Assembly: GCA_041399085.1 (NCBI GenBank)
Contig: JAWKTM010000033.1
Location: 1-64,000, forward strand
Source: JAWKTM01 sp041399085
GTDB lineage: Bacteria; Planctomycetota; Planctomycetia; Pirellulales; Pirellulaceae
DNA length: 64,000 nucleotides
Direction: 5' to 3'
This document shows, in pieces, positions 29,701-40,688 of this stretch. The notes below the pieces were generated by a model that had not been told where the DNA came from, searched no databases, and worked only from the letters and a program-made list of their open reading frames with translations. The translations under genes and the position numbers were made by a program. The stretch's first letter is position 1; each line of letters begins with the position of its first letter.

Positions 29701-32700
29701 CTGGGAGTCTGGTTACACGTGGAACGCTCAACGTGGAATCCACGCCGGGCAAGATCTTTGTTGCGAGCGGCGTGGCCTATTTGGCCGCCGAAGACGGGTT
29801 CAACGGTGGATTCTCGACGGTCGATGTATCGGACCCCGACGCCCCGCAACTGCTTAGCGGTGTGGACAACACGAGTTTTGCCGGGCAAACGGTGGTGGTA
29901 AATGGTTCGGGATTAGCCATCGCCGTGGGCAATCCGGGCGGCGTTTTTGGCGCGAACGCGCTTGATTTAGTGGATATCGGCGATCTCGCGGATACCAGTC
30001 AGTTCCAAACCCGATATGGTTTGCCTGCCGCTCCCAGCAGCGTGGTTTTGGCGGCCGGAATTGCTTTTGTGGCTGACGGTGAGGCGGGATTGCAAGTCGT
30101 CAACTATCGCTCGTTCGACAGCGCGGGCGTGCCGCCGACGGTCAGCATCGACTTGTCCGCCGAGGACGCCGATGCCGACGAACCGGGTATTCAAATCCAG
30201 GAAGGCACGCTGCTCGCGATTCGTCCCATCGTGAATGACGATGTGCAAGTGCGCGGTGTTCAGCTACTCATTAACGGTGAGGTCGTTGCCAGCCATGTGA
30301 GTTTTCCGTATGAGCTTGCGACGCTGTTGCCAACGATTGCACAGGCGGGCGGCGTAGAGGCTGGTGAGGTTGTCTTATCGGTCTGAGCCACGGATACCGG
30401 CGGCAATGTGGGCGTGTCCGAGGACATTACAATTCAACTTGTCCCCGATACTTTCGCCCTCCGTGACATCCACCAACATTCCGGACGGTTCGCGTCAAGG
30501 TGTAATGTTTCGGGCGGTAAAGTTCGCGTTCTCCGAAGCGATCGCACAATCGACCATCAACGCGGACAGCTTCGTGCTGACTGGTCCAGACGGCGTTGTC
30601 GACCCGTTGGACGTGCAATTTCGTGACAACGGCCGCTCGATACAGTTGACGTATCCCGAACTGCCTTTAGGCCAATTTGTGATGACGGTCCACGCGGACT
30701 TGGTGACCGATGTGGCTGGCAACTCGCTTGGCGATAGTAATCTCGTCTATAACTTTGAAAAGACCACGTATACCGCCGTGTGGTCGAACGCGGCTGGAGG
30801 CTCTTGGGATGATCCGGCTAATTGGGATGGCGGACTCGTGCCCGGTCCCGATGCGGATGTGTTAATCGATGTGCCGGGAGACGCCATCGTCGAATTCAAC
30901 GGTTTAGCGTCCGTGCGAAGCTTGGTGTTGAAAGACACACTCTCCATCGTCGGTGGTGAATTGGAGGTTACTGAATCACTGATGGTCGGCGGCACGTTAC
31001 AGTTGGCGGGTGGTTGGATGCGCAGTGCTCGCGTCTCGGCCGATTCCGATGAAGCCGTGTTTGAAATGCTAGGAGAACTGCGTAGCGGCGGATTGGATGG
31101 CGTGACGCTCGCAATGAACTTGAAGGTGGGACAGTATAGTACTCTCCATATACGAAACGATCTGACGCTAGAGAACGTAAGCGTCGATCTGTCCGGTGAG
31201 GAAGGAAGCGATGGCTGGCGGGAGATGTATTTTCAAGGCGATTCGTCCATCCGCGGAATTGGCGATGTTCAACTGTCCCAACGAAGTTCTTACGATTGGG
31301 CATATCTGTATGGCGATGATCTCACAATTGATGAAGGCATAACGATCCACGGCGCGGGAGAAATTGAAGCTGGGATACTAACTCACCGCGGCGTCATCCT
31401 CGCCGACGTACCAGGCGCGGCGATCTACGTCTACGCCTACGAAAACATCGCCAACGAAGGCGCCTTAAAAGTTCGGGGCGGTGCGATGCTGGACGTTTGG
31501 GGTCTTGAAGGCGACACGAACGGGTTGACGATCGAGGATGCCAACAGTTCGTTGGCGATTCACGGTAACGGTTTGACGATTACACAACCGTTAACCGTGG
31601 AGAACGGACAGTCGCTGACCATCAATGAATACTATTACTATTGGGAGTCCAGAGACGCTTGGTCGAACCAGAGCGTTTTGACCGTGAACGATGGCGGCAC
31701 GTTGAACCTTGGCGGGGCGCTTTACCTAAGCCGGTCTTGCACTCTAGTTCGCAACGGGGGCACAGTGAATCTAATTGGGTTCCCTGGACAATCAAGCCGC
31801 AGCGACGGAGACATTGGTTGGATCAAGTTCGCCGGTTAAGGCGTTGGTTCCCACGGACGGTTCCCTAGGCAGCGATTGGTTGCTTCCGGGATTCGACGAT
31901 TCCGCTTGGCTGTCCGGCGTCGGAGCGGTGGGATATGACCAACGCGACCCAAACAACCTATACGATGCCCGAATTGGCTTGGACGTCGAAGCGACCGCCT
32001 TCGATCAAACGGGATGGTCTTTGTTCGCTATCCGTTCACAATCGCTGATCCGGACGCGCGGGCGAATTGAACTGGATATTGCGCATGACGATGGCTATGT
32101 GGCGTATCTGAACGGCGTCGCGTTGAGTCGGCAGCAAACGAGTGCGGGAAGCCGCCGAATGGAACAGCAACGCTATGGTTTGGGGATGATTTACGCGTGA
32201 GCCTGCGTCTGAATTATTACGCCTATCTCCTGCGTCCGGGTGAAAACGTCTTAGCCTTTCAAGTTGTGAACTACGCGGACGACGATGTCGATTCGTTTAT
32301 AGAACCAACCTTTCGGGCATCGCTACGGGCGAATGATGTTCCGTTCGAGTTTAACGCAGACCGGTTGGTGGAATTTGGATAGCGGAACGATTGTCGGTGG
32401 CGAGATTTCCACTACAGATGAAGTTGGGTTGAACGTCACATCTAGCTACGGGACGCTTGACCATGTCACTTTGGTCAACGATTTCACGATTCCACCTGGA
32501 TTCTATTTTTACGCTCGAAACGATCTTACGTTGGATCAAGGACGCTGACTTTGCCGCAGCCCGAGGAAGTCGCTGCTTCCTCATGGTTGCAACTGATTGG
32601 CCTTGGCCACAAGCTGCTTTGGCTGGCAGTGGTATCGTGCGTTTGGAGACGAATTCGCGGGGGTATGCTCCAGAGCTCAGGGGCCAGTTCGTTTGGCGTT

Positions 32701-35197
32701 GACCCCAATATCACAGTCGCTGGCTCAGGTTATTTTTGGACGCAAGAGTTGTACAACCAAGGAGTCATTGTGGCGGACGATACCGGGGAAACGCTGGATG
32801 TTTACGCGGAAAAAGCTGGTAAATACGGGGGCACTTTCGCGACAAACGGATCGACGCTTACTGTCACCGGTCTAACGGGCGACGTAGGCAATTTGATACT
32901 GTTGGATGAAGGGAGTGCTTCGGTTGGACGGCATGGACTATGTTCTCAATCAGTCGATTACCATTGCCGCGGGACAAGTGTTAACTCTTGAGGGGTCCTG
33001 GAGCAACGTCGCGACGATCACTGTCGAGGCTGGCGGAACATTGAATCTCGGTGGTTCGTTCACGTTGAGCGATGCGGGAAGCATCGTGAACCATGGCGGA
33101 GCCATTAATATTACGGGAACGCTTGATAATCGTGCTCCACGGGATGTCGAGCTTATTGGTGCGACCACGACTTGGTCGTACTTTGTGCCCAGCGATGGCT
33201 CCCTGGGTAGTAGCTGGCAACTGCCGAGTTTTGGAACGCCGCCGACCGCGGTTCACAATGTCGCGTCCCCGAACGATGTCAATAATGATGGAGCCGTGTC
33301 GCCAGTTGATTTGTTGATACTGAGCAACACGATCGATGGCGTCGCAGTAACAGGTGACGTGTACTTGGATGTCAACAACGATGGTCAGGTGAGCTTGGAT
33401 GACTGGAATGCCGTGTGGGTCGCATTGGGATCGCCCGACAACATCGCTCCGCCGACTGGTCCGGTGGCATGGAATTCGGGCGTTGGCACGTTGGGATATG
33501 ATCGCCGGATCGAAGGCAATGAGTATTCCGACTTGATCGACGTAAACATTGAAGACGATGTGTACGATCAAAACGGGTCGGTTTATGTGCGTTATCCATT
33601 CACAATTGCCGACCCCGATGCGCTGGCCGGGTTGGCGTTGAATGTTCGTTTCGATGATGCCTTTGTGGCTTATCTCAACGGCGAGGAGATCGCTCGTAGC
33701 GGAGCGGTTGGAGATACAGATTGGAATACGACAGCGGCGTGGCAGAGCGAAGGCGGGTTCGGCGAGTTCGAGATTGAGTTATACGCTCATTTATTGAAGC
33801 AAGGTGCCAATGTGCTGGCGATTCAGTTGTTGAATGTGGCGGCCGACGACGACGATTTGTTTTTGCAAGTGGCGTTGCTGGCTGGATCGCGCGCGGCCGA
33901 GGGAACTTTAGCGATGAACGCCACGACCGGCTCTTGGAATCTGGCTGGGGGAACGATCTTGGGCGGCACGATTGTGGGCAGCGATGGTCAGTCGCTTCTT
34001 ACGTCGGACGGTTCGTTTGGAACATTGGACGGCGTGACGCTGGCTACCGACGTGGCGATTTCCGATTCCTACTCGCTGTTCGTTCGCAACAATCTGGCAT
34101 TATCGGATAGCGAATTGACATTGGCTCACGCCGATGATGTTCAAGGGTGGAACAATGTGGATTTTGGTCTCAGGGGGCGGATTGTGGGATCTGGAACCGT
34201 GCTCCTGACGACGAATAATTTGGGCTACTACGGTTCGCTGAGCGCTACTGAATTGACGATCGACCCAGAAGTTGAGATTCGTGGAACGGGCAGCATTTCG
34301 ACAACGAGTCTCGTGAATCGAGGAACGATCATCTCCGACGTTCCGTTGGCGGCAATCAATGTGCACGGCGAAACGTTTACCAATTCCGGGACTATGATTG
34401 CTCGCGCGGGGTCTTCCTTTTACTTGGATACGGATGTTGTCTTGACCAGCGAGTCCACTTTGATATCGGAAATAGAAGGAACCGAGCCGGATGATTTTGG
34501 AAACTTCGGCATTACAAGCGACATTCAGTTCGATGGTACGCTGGCTATCGATGCAATCAATGGATTCACGCCGGATGTTGGTTATTCCTTCATGCCGATC
34601 ATGATGTCGTCCGGCAGCGGGAGCTTTGCCGCGGTGAATGGCGGCTCGCTCGCGTTCAGTGTCACGATCGGCGCCAATGATGTGGCGGTCGAGCGGACCG
34701 CTGGTTTGATGTTGTTTGGCGCAGGCGGTGCGACGAGTACGGCGTCGGAAGTTGCCGCGGGCGATCTGGCGATCATTGTGGAATCCGCGATCGAACGGTG
34801 GTGGGAGGAAGGAAGGCTGACCGTCGAACAGCGAACGATGCTGCAAGCCCTATCGTTCTCGATTGTGGACTTCGGAGCTTCGTCGCAATTGGCGATGGCT
34901 CGGGGCGGCGGCATCGTCATTGATAACGACGCGGCTGGCGCTGGGTGGTATGTGGATCGGACGCCGTTGGCGGATGAAGAATTTTCGACAATTGGCAATC
35001 GCGTTGTCGCGAACGCGGGTAGCCGCCGCCGTCGAACGAGTGGATTTGTTATCGGCCGTCATGCACGAATTGGGCGTAATTGTCAGCGCGGAACATAGTG
35101 ATAATCCCGCGATCTGATGTTCGAATCGCTGGCGGCGGGTGAGCGAAAGACCGCTTGGCCGGAAGAACTGGACGGCATGTTCCAGAGCTGGCAGTAG
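23787..35197 (+). CDS. Giant dockerin/haloperoxidase-like surface protein, several frame breaks
   Basis: About 3,800 residues. The N-terminus has the Arg-rich leader and LLELLEDRRVFA typical of exported planctomycete giants. Then come two dockerin-like calcium repeats (LDINDDADVSPIDALVIIND, LDSNADGEVSPIDVLLVINH; 23960-24165) and Ig-like domains. A vanadium haloperoxidase/PAP2-like domain (25060-26215) has FDFWRPITAI, SGHSTFSGA and SRIYGGIHYEFSN in the expected order. Next are Ig and Big_5-like domains, a CnaB-like piece (27180-27400), a thrombospondin-type calcium repeat (29050-29180), LVIVD-type propeller repeats (29270-30110), and more Ig and Big_5 sequence. Beta-strand repeats opening SWDDPANWDGG and two copies of a GSLGSxWxLPGFDD module (about 31850 and 33180) follow, then another dockerin-like stretch (33265-33430). 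The end is an HELG / EHSDNP / DLMFESLAAGERKTAW block. The frame is open to 30386, then shifts near 30386, 31830, 32190, 32370, 32545, 32930, 35040 and 35115. A start at GTG 23775 is possible. Confidence 0.8.
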
Positions 35198-35228
35198 CCG
35201 ATCGGCAGCAGCGACGTTGGAACAAGCA

Positions 35229-35256
35229 GCACCCGCTGGTGGTGGCAAGCGGGTGC
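35229..35256 (+). terminator. Hairpin after giant surface gene
   Basis: GCACCCGCT (35229-35237) pairs perfectly with AGCGGGTGC (35248-35256), 32 bases past the giant gene stop. No T-run follows on the plus strand, so it may act as a 3'-end structure only. Confidence 0.35.
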
Positions 35257-35352
35257 GAGCGAGCGGTCACGTTCGTCGTTGTGATCGCTTCGCGTGTTTC
35301 GCCGTCGCTTGCTCGATCTCGCGAACGCGAAACTGCAGCACAATCTTGCGAA

Positions 35353-35779
35353 TTAAAGCGAGGCAGTCTTCCTGCCAAAGCCAATGAAAGGCATTCTTAG
35401 CCGAAGGTCTCTTTTGGATAATGCGGCTCGACTTATCGTTACGAAGCCGTCCGGTAAACAAGACTCCACTCGATCTACGATCATATCCACTGGCCCGGAT
35501 CCATAACGATAGTCATCGGGAATTTCGGAGAACGTGCAGGCGGCGTTTCCGCCGACCGCCGCACGAAATCGGCTCAGCAGATGAGCACGATGTTTTGATT
35601 CCATGACAAATATCAGGTCCGCCCATGTCACGTCTGCTTCACGGGAGAGGCCGGGGCGACCGATCGCTGAGTCCGCGCTGCGCATGGAAAATCGGCGATC
35701 ATCGCGGTAGAGCGTTTCTGGCGGTTGGGCTGCGCCATTGGTTGCGAGAGCAGATGAATAAAAGGTTGAGCCGTGGCAT
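35353..35779 (-). CDS. Low-molecular-weight phosphotyrosine phosphatase-like protein, frame break
   Basis: The start MPRLNLLFICSRNQWRSPTA at 35779 is the P-loop region of a low-molecular-weight PTPase-like family (C-x4-R-S: CSRNQWRS). The frame changes near 35690-35700 and continues as YRDDRRFSMRSAG, ADVTWADLIFVMESKHRAHLLSRF and FSEIPDDYRYG, with the Asp of the general-acid loop. Restoring the frame gives about 110-140 residues, normal for this family. The core catalytic Cys and Arg are present. Substrate and regulation are unknown. It converges with the giant surface gene. Confidence 0.65.
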
Positions 35780-35938
35780 TGTGGGAAGTCGAAAGTGATA
35801 CGAATTGTGTCGCCGATTTATTGAATGCCGCGCTTTACGAGATTGAGGATCGTAGCATCGGTTTGAACGGGTGGCGTTGCCGAGCGGCGGGGCGCTATGA
35901 AAGCTCGGATTGCGAACATTGCCTTGTGCCGTATTGTA

Positions 35939-38692
35939 ATGCACATGATCATCCAACCGGTAATTACGCCCGCTGGGCGATTGCATGTCGAAGAAACTTC
36001 GGACAGTTCCACCGAACTGGCTGTTCGGGACGCCCTAGCCGACGAGCTACGGGCGGCGTTCGCTGAATCGTCGGCGGCTGGCTTATCGTATTTGGCGTCG
36101 AAAGCGTTGCGGGTCGAATTGCCGGCTGGGTTCGTGTTTTGGCGCGAGTTCGCTCAGCAGTTGTTTCACCAACTTTGTGGCCTGGGCGAAGAGCGGCTGG
36201 CACAAGCCGTGGCCAGCAAATCGGACTCATCGGCCGACGGACTCGCGCCGCCAAATGAGTTGACGTTGGTCGGCTTGATCGAATCCGCGCCGCCGATGCA
36301 TGGGCTCGAGTATTTGACGCCCGACGTGCTGCGCGAGCTGTGGACCGAGCTGCGGCGGCATGTGTTGCGGCAAGCGGCCGCGCATCCCGACGGTCCGGCG
36401 GCTTTTTTGCGGGACGCGAATCCGCTGTGGAATTTGTTGGGGCGAGTCACCCTGCACTTGGCCGAGAACAAGCGGGACGCCGAACGGCCATTCGCATTCT
36501 TGGCGACTTATACGCATCGCGTTTCGGCGCGGGCCAAGCTGCAACATCTGCCGTTGGCCGAAGCTTTGAAGCAATACGCGGGCGAGAGGAATCGGGAGAA
36601 GTTGCAGACGCTGTTGGAGCCGATTCAGCGTGCTGCTGACGGCAGCGAATTGATTCGCGAGTTGTTAGTTTCTCGCCGGCTGTTCCAACCGCAGGCGATG
36701 TCCATTCGGCAGGCGTATCGTTTTCTCAAGGATGTGCCGGCGATGGAATTGGCTGGCTTGGTCGTGCGCGTGCCCGATTGGTGGAAGGCGCGTCAGCCCG
36801 CTCGGCCGGAAGTGAACGTGCGGATCGGACAGAAGCAGGCGAATCGGGATGAAGACGGCAGCTTGCTGGATTTCTCGGTCGACGTGGCATTGGACGGCGA
36901 ACCGCTCACGCGCGAAGAACGCAACCAAATCCTGGCGGCCACCGATGGATTGGCGCTGTTGCGCGGCAAGTGGGTCGAGGTCGATGCGACGAAGCTGACC
37001 GAGGCGCTGGAGCAATGGCAGCGACTGGAGCAGCAATTCGCCGAGGGCGTCGACTTCCTGCAAGGCATGCGGATGTTGGCCGGAGCGTCGATTGATGGAC
37101 AGGAGGTGGATGCAGCGCTAAGTGGCTGGACGCGAGTCACGGCCGGCGATTGGTTGGGCGACATGCTGAACCAGATTCGCAATCCGGCGGGCGTCGTGCA
37201 ATGTGATCCGGGGCGCGATTTGCAAGCGACGTTGCGGCCTTATCAAGAGGATGGCGTGCGGTGGTTGTGGTTCATGACACGGATGGGATTGGGCGCGTGT
37301 TTGGCCGACGATATGGGGTTGGGCAAGACGATTCAAGTGATCGACTTGTTGTTGACTTTGCGGCGCGAGGATGGCGGCCGTGACGATGTTCGGCCAACGT
37401 TGTTGATCGTACCGGCCTCGTTGATTGGCAATTGGAAAAGCGAATTCGAGCGATTCGCGCCAACCTTGCGAGTGTTCTACGCTCACGGATCGGAAGTCGA
37501 CGCCGAACAGTTGCGGCGCGTGGCCGAGTCGCCGGAATCGGGGTTATCGGATTGCGACGTGGTGCTGACGACCTATGGCCTAGCGCGGAGGATGGAATGG
37601 CTGGCCAAGGTGCGCTGGCGGCTCGTTGTGTTAGACGAAGCACAGGCAATCAAAAACGCGTCGTCGGCTCAAGCCAAAGCGGTTCGCCGGCTGAAGACAT
37701 CGGGGCGAATCGCACTGACGGGCACTCCGGTCGAAAACCATTTGGGCGAGTTGTGGTCTTTGTTCGACTTCTGTTGTCCCGGCCTGTTAGGCAACGCCTC
37801 GCAATTCAAATCTTTTATCAAGCGGCTGAACCGCCGCCAGGATGCGAACGCCTACGGTTCGCTGCGCCAGTTGGTGCGTCCGTACATACTGCGACGACTG
37901 AAGACCGATCCAAACATCGCGCCCGACCTGCCGGACAAGACCGAAATGCGAGCCGATTGTGGATTGGCGAAGAAGCAGGTCGCCTTATACCAACATGTGC
38001 TGGACGATTTGCGGCAACGGCTGGAAAACTCGGATGGCATGGCGCGGCGCGGGCTGGTGTTGGCGTCGCTGATGCAGCTCAAACAGATCTGCAATCATCC
38101 ATCGCTATATTTGCGACAAGATGAATTCGCGCCGGGCGACAGCGGTAAATTCCAGCGGTTGACGCAAGTCTGTGAAGCCATCGCGGACCGTCAACAGCGG
38201 GCGTTGATCTTCACCCAATTTCAGTCGATGACACAACCGTTGGCGGACTTTCTGGCCGAAGTTTTCGGCCGCCAGGGATTGGTGTTGCATGGCGGCGTGC
38301 CGGTGAAGAAGCGCAAGGAATTGGTGAACCGGTTTCAGGCGGAGGATGGCCCGCCGTTCTTTGTCATTTCGGTGAAGGCAGGCGGCGTTGGGTTGAATTT
38401 AACCGCCGCTTCGCATGTCGTGCATTTCGATCGCTGGTGGAATCCGGCCGTGGAAAACCAAGCGACCGATCGGGCCTTTCGGATCGGCCAAAAGCAGAAT
38501 GTGTTAGTTCATAAGTTCGTTTGCCGCGGCACGCTGGAAGAACGGATCGACCGGATGATTCAGGACAAGCAGAACTTGGCCGACGAGGTTTTGTCGGACG
38601 GCGCGGAAACGATGCTCACGGAAATGTCGGACGACGAACTGCTGCGATTCGTATCGCTCGACGTGACTCGTGCCAGCGCGGGAGATGACTAA
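35939..38692 (+). CDS. SNF2-family helicase-like ATPase
   Basis: The 917-residue protein has an N-terminal bacterial SNF2-associated region followed by the two-lobed SNF2 motor. Motifs are ADDMGLGKT (about residue 457), LVVLDEAQAIKN (about 566), LTGTPVENHLGELWSL, and in lobe two SVKAGGVGLNLTAASHVVHFDRWWNPAVE (in parts) and ATDRAFRIGQKQ. Such proteins translocate on DNA and remodel protein-DNA complexes or RNA polymerase; here it may work with the SWIM-finger protein encoded downstream (38999), a common pairing. The start at ATG 35939 is chosen because the family sequence begins soon after; 35945 or 35897 are possible. The frame is intact. Confidence 0.9.
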   Translation: MHMIIQPVITPAGRLHVEETSDSSTELAVRDALADELRAAFAESSAAGLSYLASKALRVELPAGFVFWREFAQQLFHQLCGLGEERLAQAVASKSDSSADGLAPPNELTLVGLIESAPPMHGLEYLTPDVLRELWTELRRHVLRQAAAHPDGPAAFLRDANPLWNLLGRVTLHLAENKRDAERPFAFLATYTHRVSARAKLQHLPLAEALKQYAGERNREKLQTLLEPIQRAADGSELIRELLVSRRLFQPQAMSIRQAYRFLKDVPAMELAGLVVRVPDWWKARQPARPEVNVRIGQKQANRDEDGSLLDFSVDVALDGEPLTREERNQILAATDGLALLRGKWVEVDATKLTEALEQWQRLEQQFAEGVDFLQGMRMLAGASIDGQEVDAALSGWTRVTAGDWLGDMLNQIRNPAGVVQCDPGRDLQATLRPYQEDGVRWLWFMTRMGLGACLADDMGLGKTIQVIDLLLTLRREDGGRDDVRPTLLIVPASLIGNWKSEFERFAPTLRVFYAHGSEVDAEQLRRVAESPESGLSDCDVVLTTYGLARRMEWLAKVRWRLVVLDEAQAIKNASSAQAKAVRRLKTSGRIALTGTPVENHLGELWSLFDFCCPGLLGNASQFKSFIKRLNRRQDANAYGSLRQLVRPYILRRLKTDPNIAPDLPDKTEMRADCGLAKKQVALYQHVLDDLRQRLENSDGMARRGLVLASLMQLKQICNHPSLYLRQDEFAPGDSGKFQRLTQVCEAIADRQQRALIFTQFQSMTQPLADFLAEVFGRQGLVLHGGVPVKKRKELVNRFQAEDGPPFFVISVKAGGVGLNLTAASHVVHFDRWWNPAVENQATDRAFRIGQKQNVLVHKFVCRGTLEERIDRMIQDKQNLADEVLSDGAETMLTEMSDDELLRFVSLDVTRASAGDD

Positions 38693-38709
38693 GGACCCGT
38701 CCGCGAATA

Positions 38710-38820
38710 ACTTGCCATATAAGCGGAACGGCGCGAGCCGTCCGGTAAGTGCCACAAAAGCGGAACGGCGCGAGCCGTCCGGTACTTGCCACCAAAGCGG
38801 AACGGCGCGAGCCGTCCGGT
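38710..38820 (+). repeat. Three tandem 37-bp repeats with GNRA-type hairpin
   Basis: Three head-to-tail units of 37 bases fill the space after the SNF2 stop. The 26-base core starts at 38721, 38758 and 38795 and is identical in all three. Within it ACGGC-GCGA-GCCGT can fold into a hairpin with a GCGA (GNRA) tetraloop, and the flanking GGA/TCC extends the stem. The 11-base spacer varies (ACTTGCCATAT, AAGTGCCACAA, ACTTGCCACCA). Function is unknown; it may be an mRNA 3'-end structure or a mobile interspersed repeat. Confidence 0.85.
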
Positions 38821-38998
38821 GCCGCGAACGTGGCTTCGGACGCTTGCAATTCAGGCGACACAAGCGATTGCACTTCTGTCGCTTGTCCCGTGTGTTCTAA
38901 GATGGCAAGCACGGCCAAATATTCGGCGGCCAAAAAAGTCGTCGACCCCAATCAAACGGACATCGAAACATACAGACATCGAAACATGAGGTTAAGCC

Positions 38999-40117
38999 AT
39001 GTCTTGGGACTATGACGGATGGGCGCCCTACGTGCCAGTCGCACAGCGAAGATCGCAAGCCGTGGCTTTGGCCAAAAAACATGCCCAGGGACTGGGGCGC
39101 GAGCCGCTGCCGGTGACGGTTTCTGGAAACAAGATCGCCAAGACGTTTTGGGGGAAAGCTTGGTGCGATCACATGGAAGGTTTACGTGATTTTTCCAATC
39201 GCCTGCCGCGTGGACGCACTTATGCGAGAAATGGATCGGTTGTCGACTTGGAAATTCGGTCGGGCGAGATCGAAGCGATCGTGGCCGGTTCGAGCCCCTA
39301 TCGCGTGGTCGTTTCGATCTCGACATTGGCCAAGAAACGCTGGGGTCAATTGCGAGCCGAATGCTCGCAGTCCGTCGAATCGATGTTGGACCTGTTGGCC
39401 GGGCGATTTGCCGATGGCGTGATGCGGCAGCTCACCGGCGCCGGCGGTCTGTTGCCCACTCCGGCCGAAATTCGATTCCGTTGCAGTTGTCCCGACTATG
39501 CCGTGATGTGCAAACATGTGGCGGCGGTGATGTACGGCATCGGGGCTCGCCTGGACCACGCGCCTGAGCTGCTCTTTGTCCTGCGAAACGTCGATCCCAC
39601 GGAGCTAGTGGGCGAAGCCGTTACCGCGAAAAACTTGGACACGGCCTTCGGCGAATCGGACGCCAGCTTGGCGGGCGAGGATTTGGGAGCCATGTTTGGT
39701 ATCGAGTTGGATGCCGGATCGCCGCTCAAAGCGAAACCTCGAACGGTTCGGGGCAGGCGCTCGAAGTCGACAACGCGGAAAAAGGCCAAATCTTCGCCGA
39801 AGTCTAAAACGTCGGCGAACAGCAAATCCGCCCAGCCAACTACGACCAAACGAACGGCGAAGAAGAGCGCCTCTGGGAAAACGGCGGGCAAGATCCCAGC
39901 GAAGTCGAAAGCATCGTCGAAAACTGTCCCCCGACGCGCCAAGCCATCCGTGGCTAAAGCCGAGGCGGCGACCGAAACGATCTCGGCGACGACCAAACGA
40001 AAGCGTTCGGCAAAGAAGAAAGCATCGAGGCGAAAAACCGAATCGTCGGCGAATGTAGGTGAGGCGAAAGGGCCGAAAACGCGCGCCAAAGATCGCTTGT
40101 CGAGAAAAGCGAAGTAG
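38999..40117 (+). CDS. SWIM zinc-finger protein with histone H1-like tail
   Basis: The 372-residue protein has an N-terminal globular part (WDYDGWAPYVPVAQRR; KTFWGKAWCDHME) and a SWIM zinc finger at about residues 160-185 (RCSCPDYAVMCKHVAAVMY, pattern C-x-C-xn-C-x-H). After residue 240 there is a tail of about 130 residues made almost only of Lys, Arg, Ser, Ala and Thr, like histone H1 or HC1-type bacterial DNA-binding tails. SWIM fingers bind DNA or protein and are often encoded next to SNF2 motors, as here. The tail suggests strong nonspecific DNA binding. The frame is intact. Confidence 0.85.
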   Translation: MSWDYDGWAPYVPVAQRRSQAVALAKKHAQGLGREPLPVTVSGNKIAKTFWGKAWCDHMEGLRDFSNRLPRGRTYARNGSVVDLEIRSGEIEAIVAGSSPYRVVVSISTLAKKRWGQLRAECSQSVESMLDLLAGRFADGVMRQLTGAGGLLPTPAEIRFRCSCPDYAVMCKHVAAVMYGIGARLDHAPELLFVLRNVDPTELVGEAVTAKNLDTAFGESDASLAGEDLGAMFGIELDAGSPLKAKPRTVRGRRSKSTTRKKAKSSPKSKTSANSKSAQPTTTKRTAKKSASGKTAGKIPAKSKASSKTVPRRAKPSVAKAEAATETISATTKRKRSAKKKASRRKTESSANVGEAKGPKTRAKDRLSRKAK

Positions 40118-40238
40118 CGGTTGGAATCGACAGCCAGGTATCGACAATGTGCGATCACTGGTGCGAATTGCTAACCGCGCATGGCCTTCAGCGCGCAAGC
40201 CGTTCTCCCGACTTGATTGTCGAGCGGTCGCGTTTCAC

Positions 40239-40595
40239 CTAACCGCTGGACGAAAACCCGTTTGCTTCGTCGCCGCCGATGATCCAAAACATCTCGCCGC
40301 CTTTCGAGTCTCGGACGTGCACCGTGCCTCCGTCGACGCGATCATCTTTCCAACCGACCGTCGCGTTGAACTTCCGCACGGTGCCATTTTTCGAGCGAAA
40401 CTCGGTTGGACCGTAATACCAAACAGTTCCGTCTTCGCGCTGAGACTTTGATTTGGGCTCGCCGCACAGTTCAAGTACTTCCAATTCGGTCATTCCATTT
40501 TTGATCTTTGATAGTCCGGAGTAAGTGTCGCGTCCGGCGCTGCTGCAAGCCGGCAGCAAGATAACAACACACATTATTAGTAACAAACGTGTCAT
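40239..40595 (-). CDS. Small lipoprotein with SmpA/BamE-like pattern
   Basis: The 118-residue product has a signal peptide with lipobox LLPACSS (Cys at about residue 16). A short domain follows opening GLSKIKNGMTELEVLELCGEPKSK, the helix-turn pattern of the BamE/SmpA and DUF2845-like folds, and then WYYGP. It is likely anchored to a membrane. Assembly of outer-membrane proteins is a possible role but cannot be claimed. The start at 40595 opens the signal peptide. Confidence 0.65.
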   Translation of the reverse strand: MTRLLLIMCVVILLPACSSAGRDTYSGLSKIKNGMTELEVLELCGEPKSKSQREDGTVWYYGPTEFRSKNGTVRKFNATVGWKDDRVDGGTVHVRDSKGGEMFWIIGGDEANGFSSSG

Positions 40596-40688
40596 AGTAC
40601 ATCCTCTAATTCGATTCAAAACATTCCATTCGGTAGGAAGACGGCCGATTCGCATTTCTTCGTCCGAGCGACGTAAGTGAGATGACCG

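Noticed and set aside
38710..38820. Possible CRISPR array
   Set aside because: Only three units, 11-base spacers that resemble one another, and no cas genes nearby.
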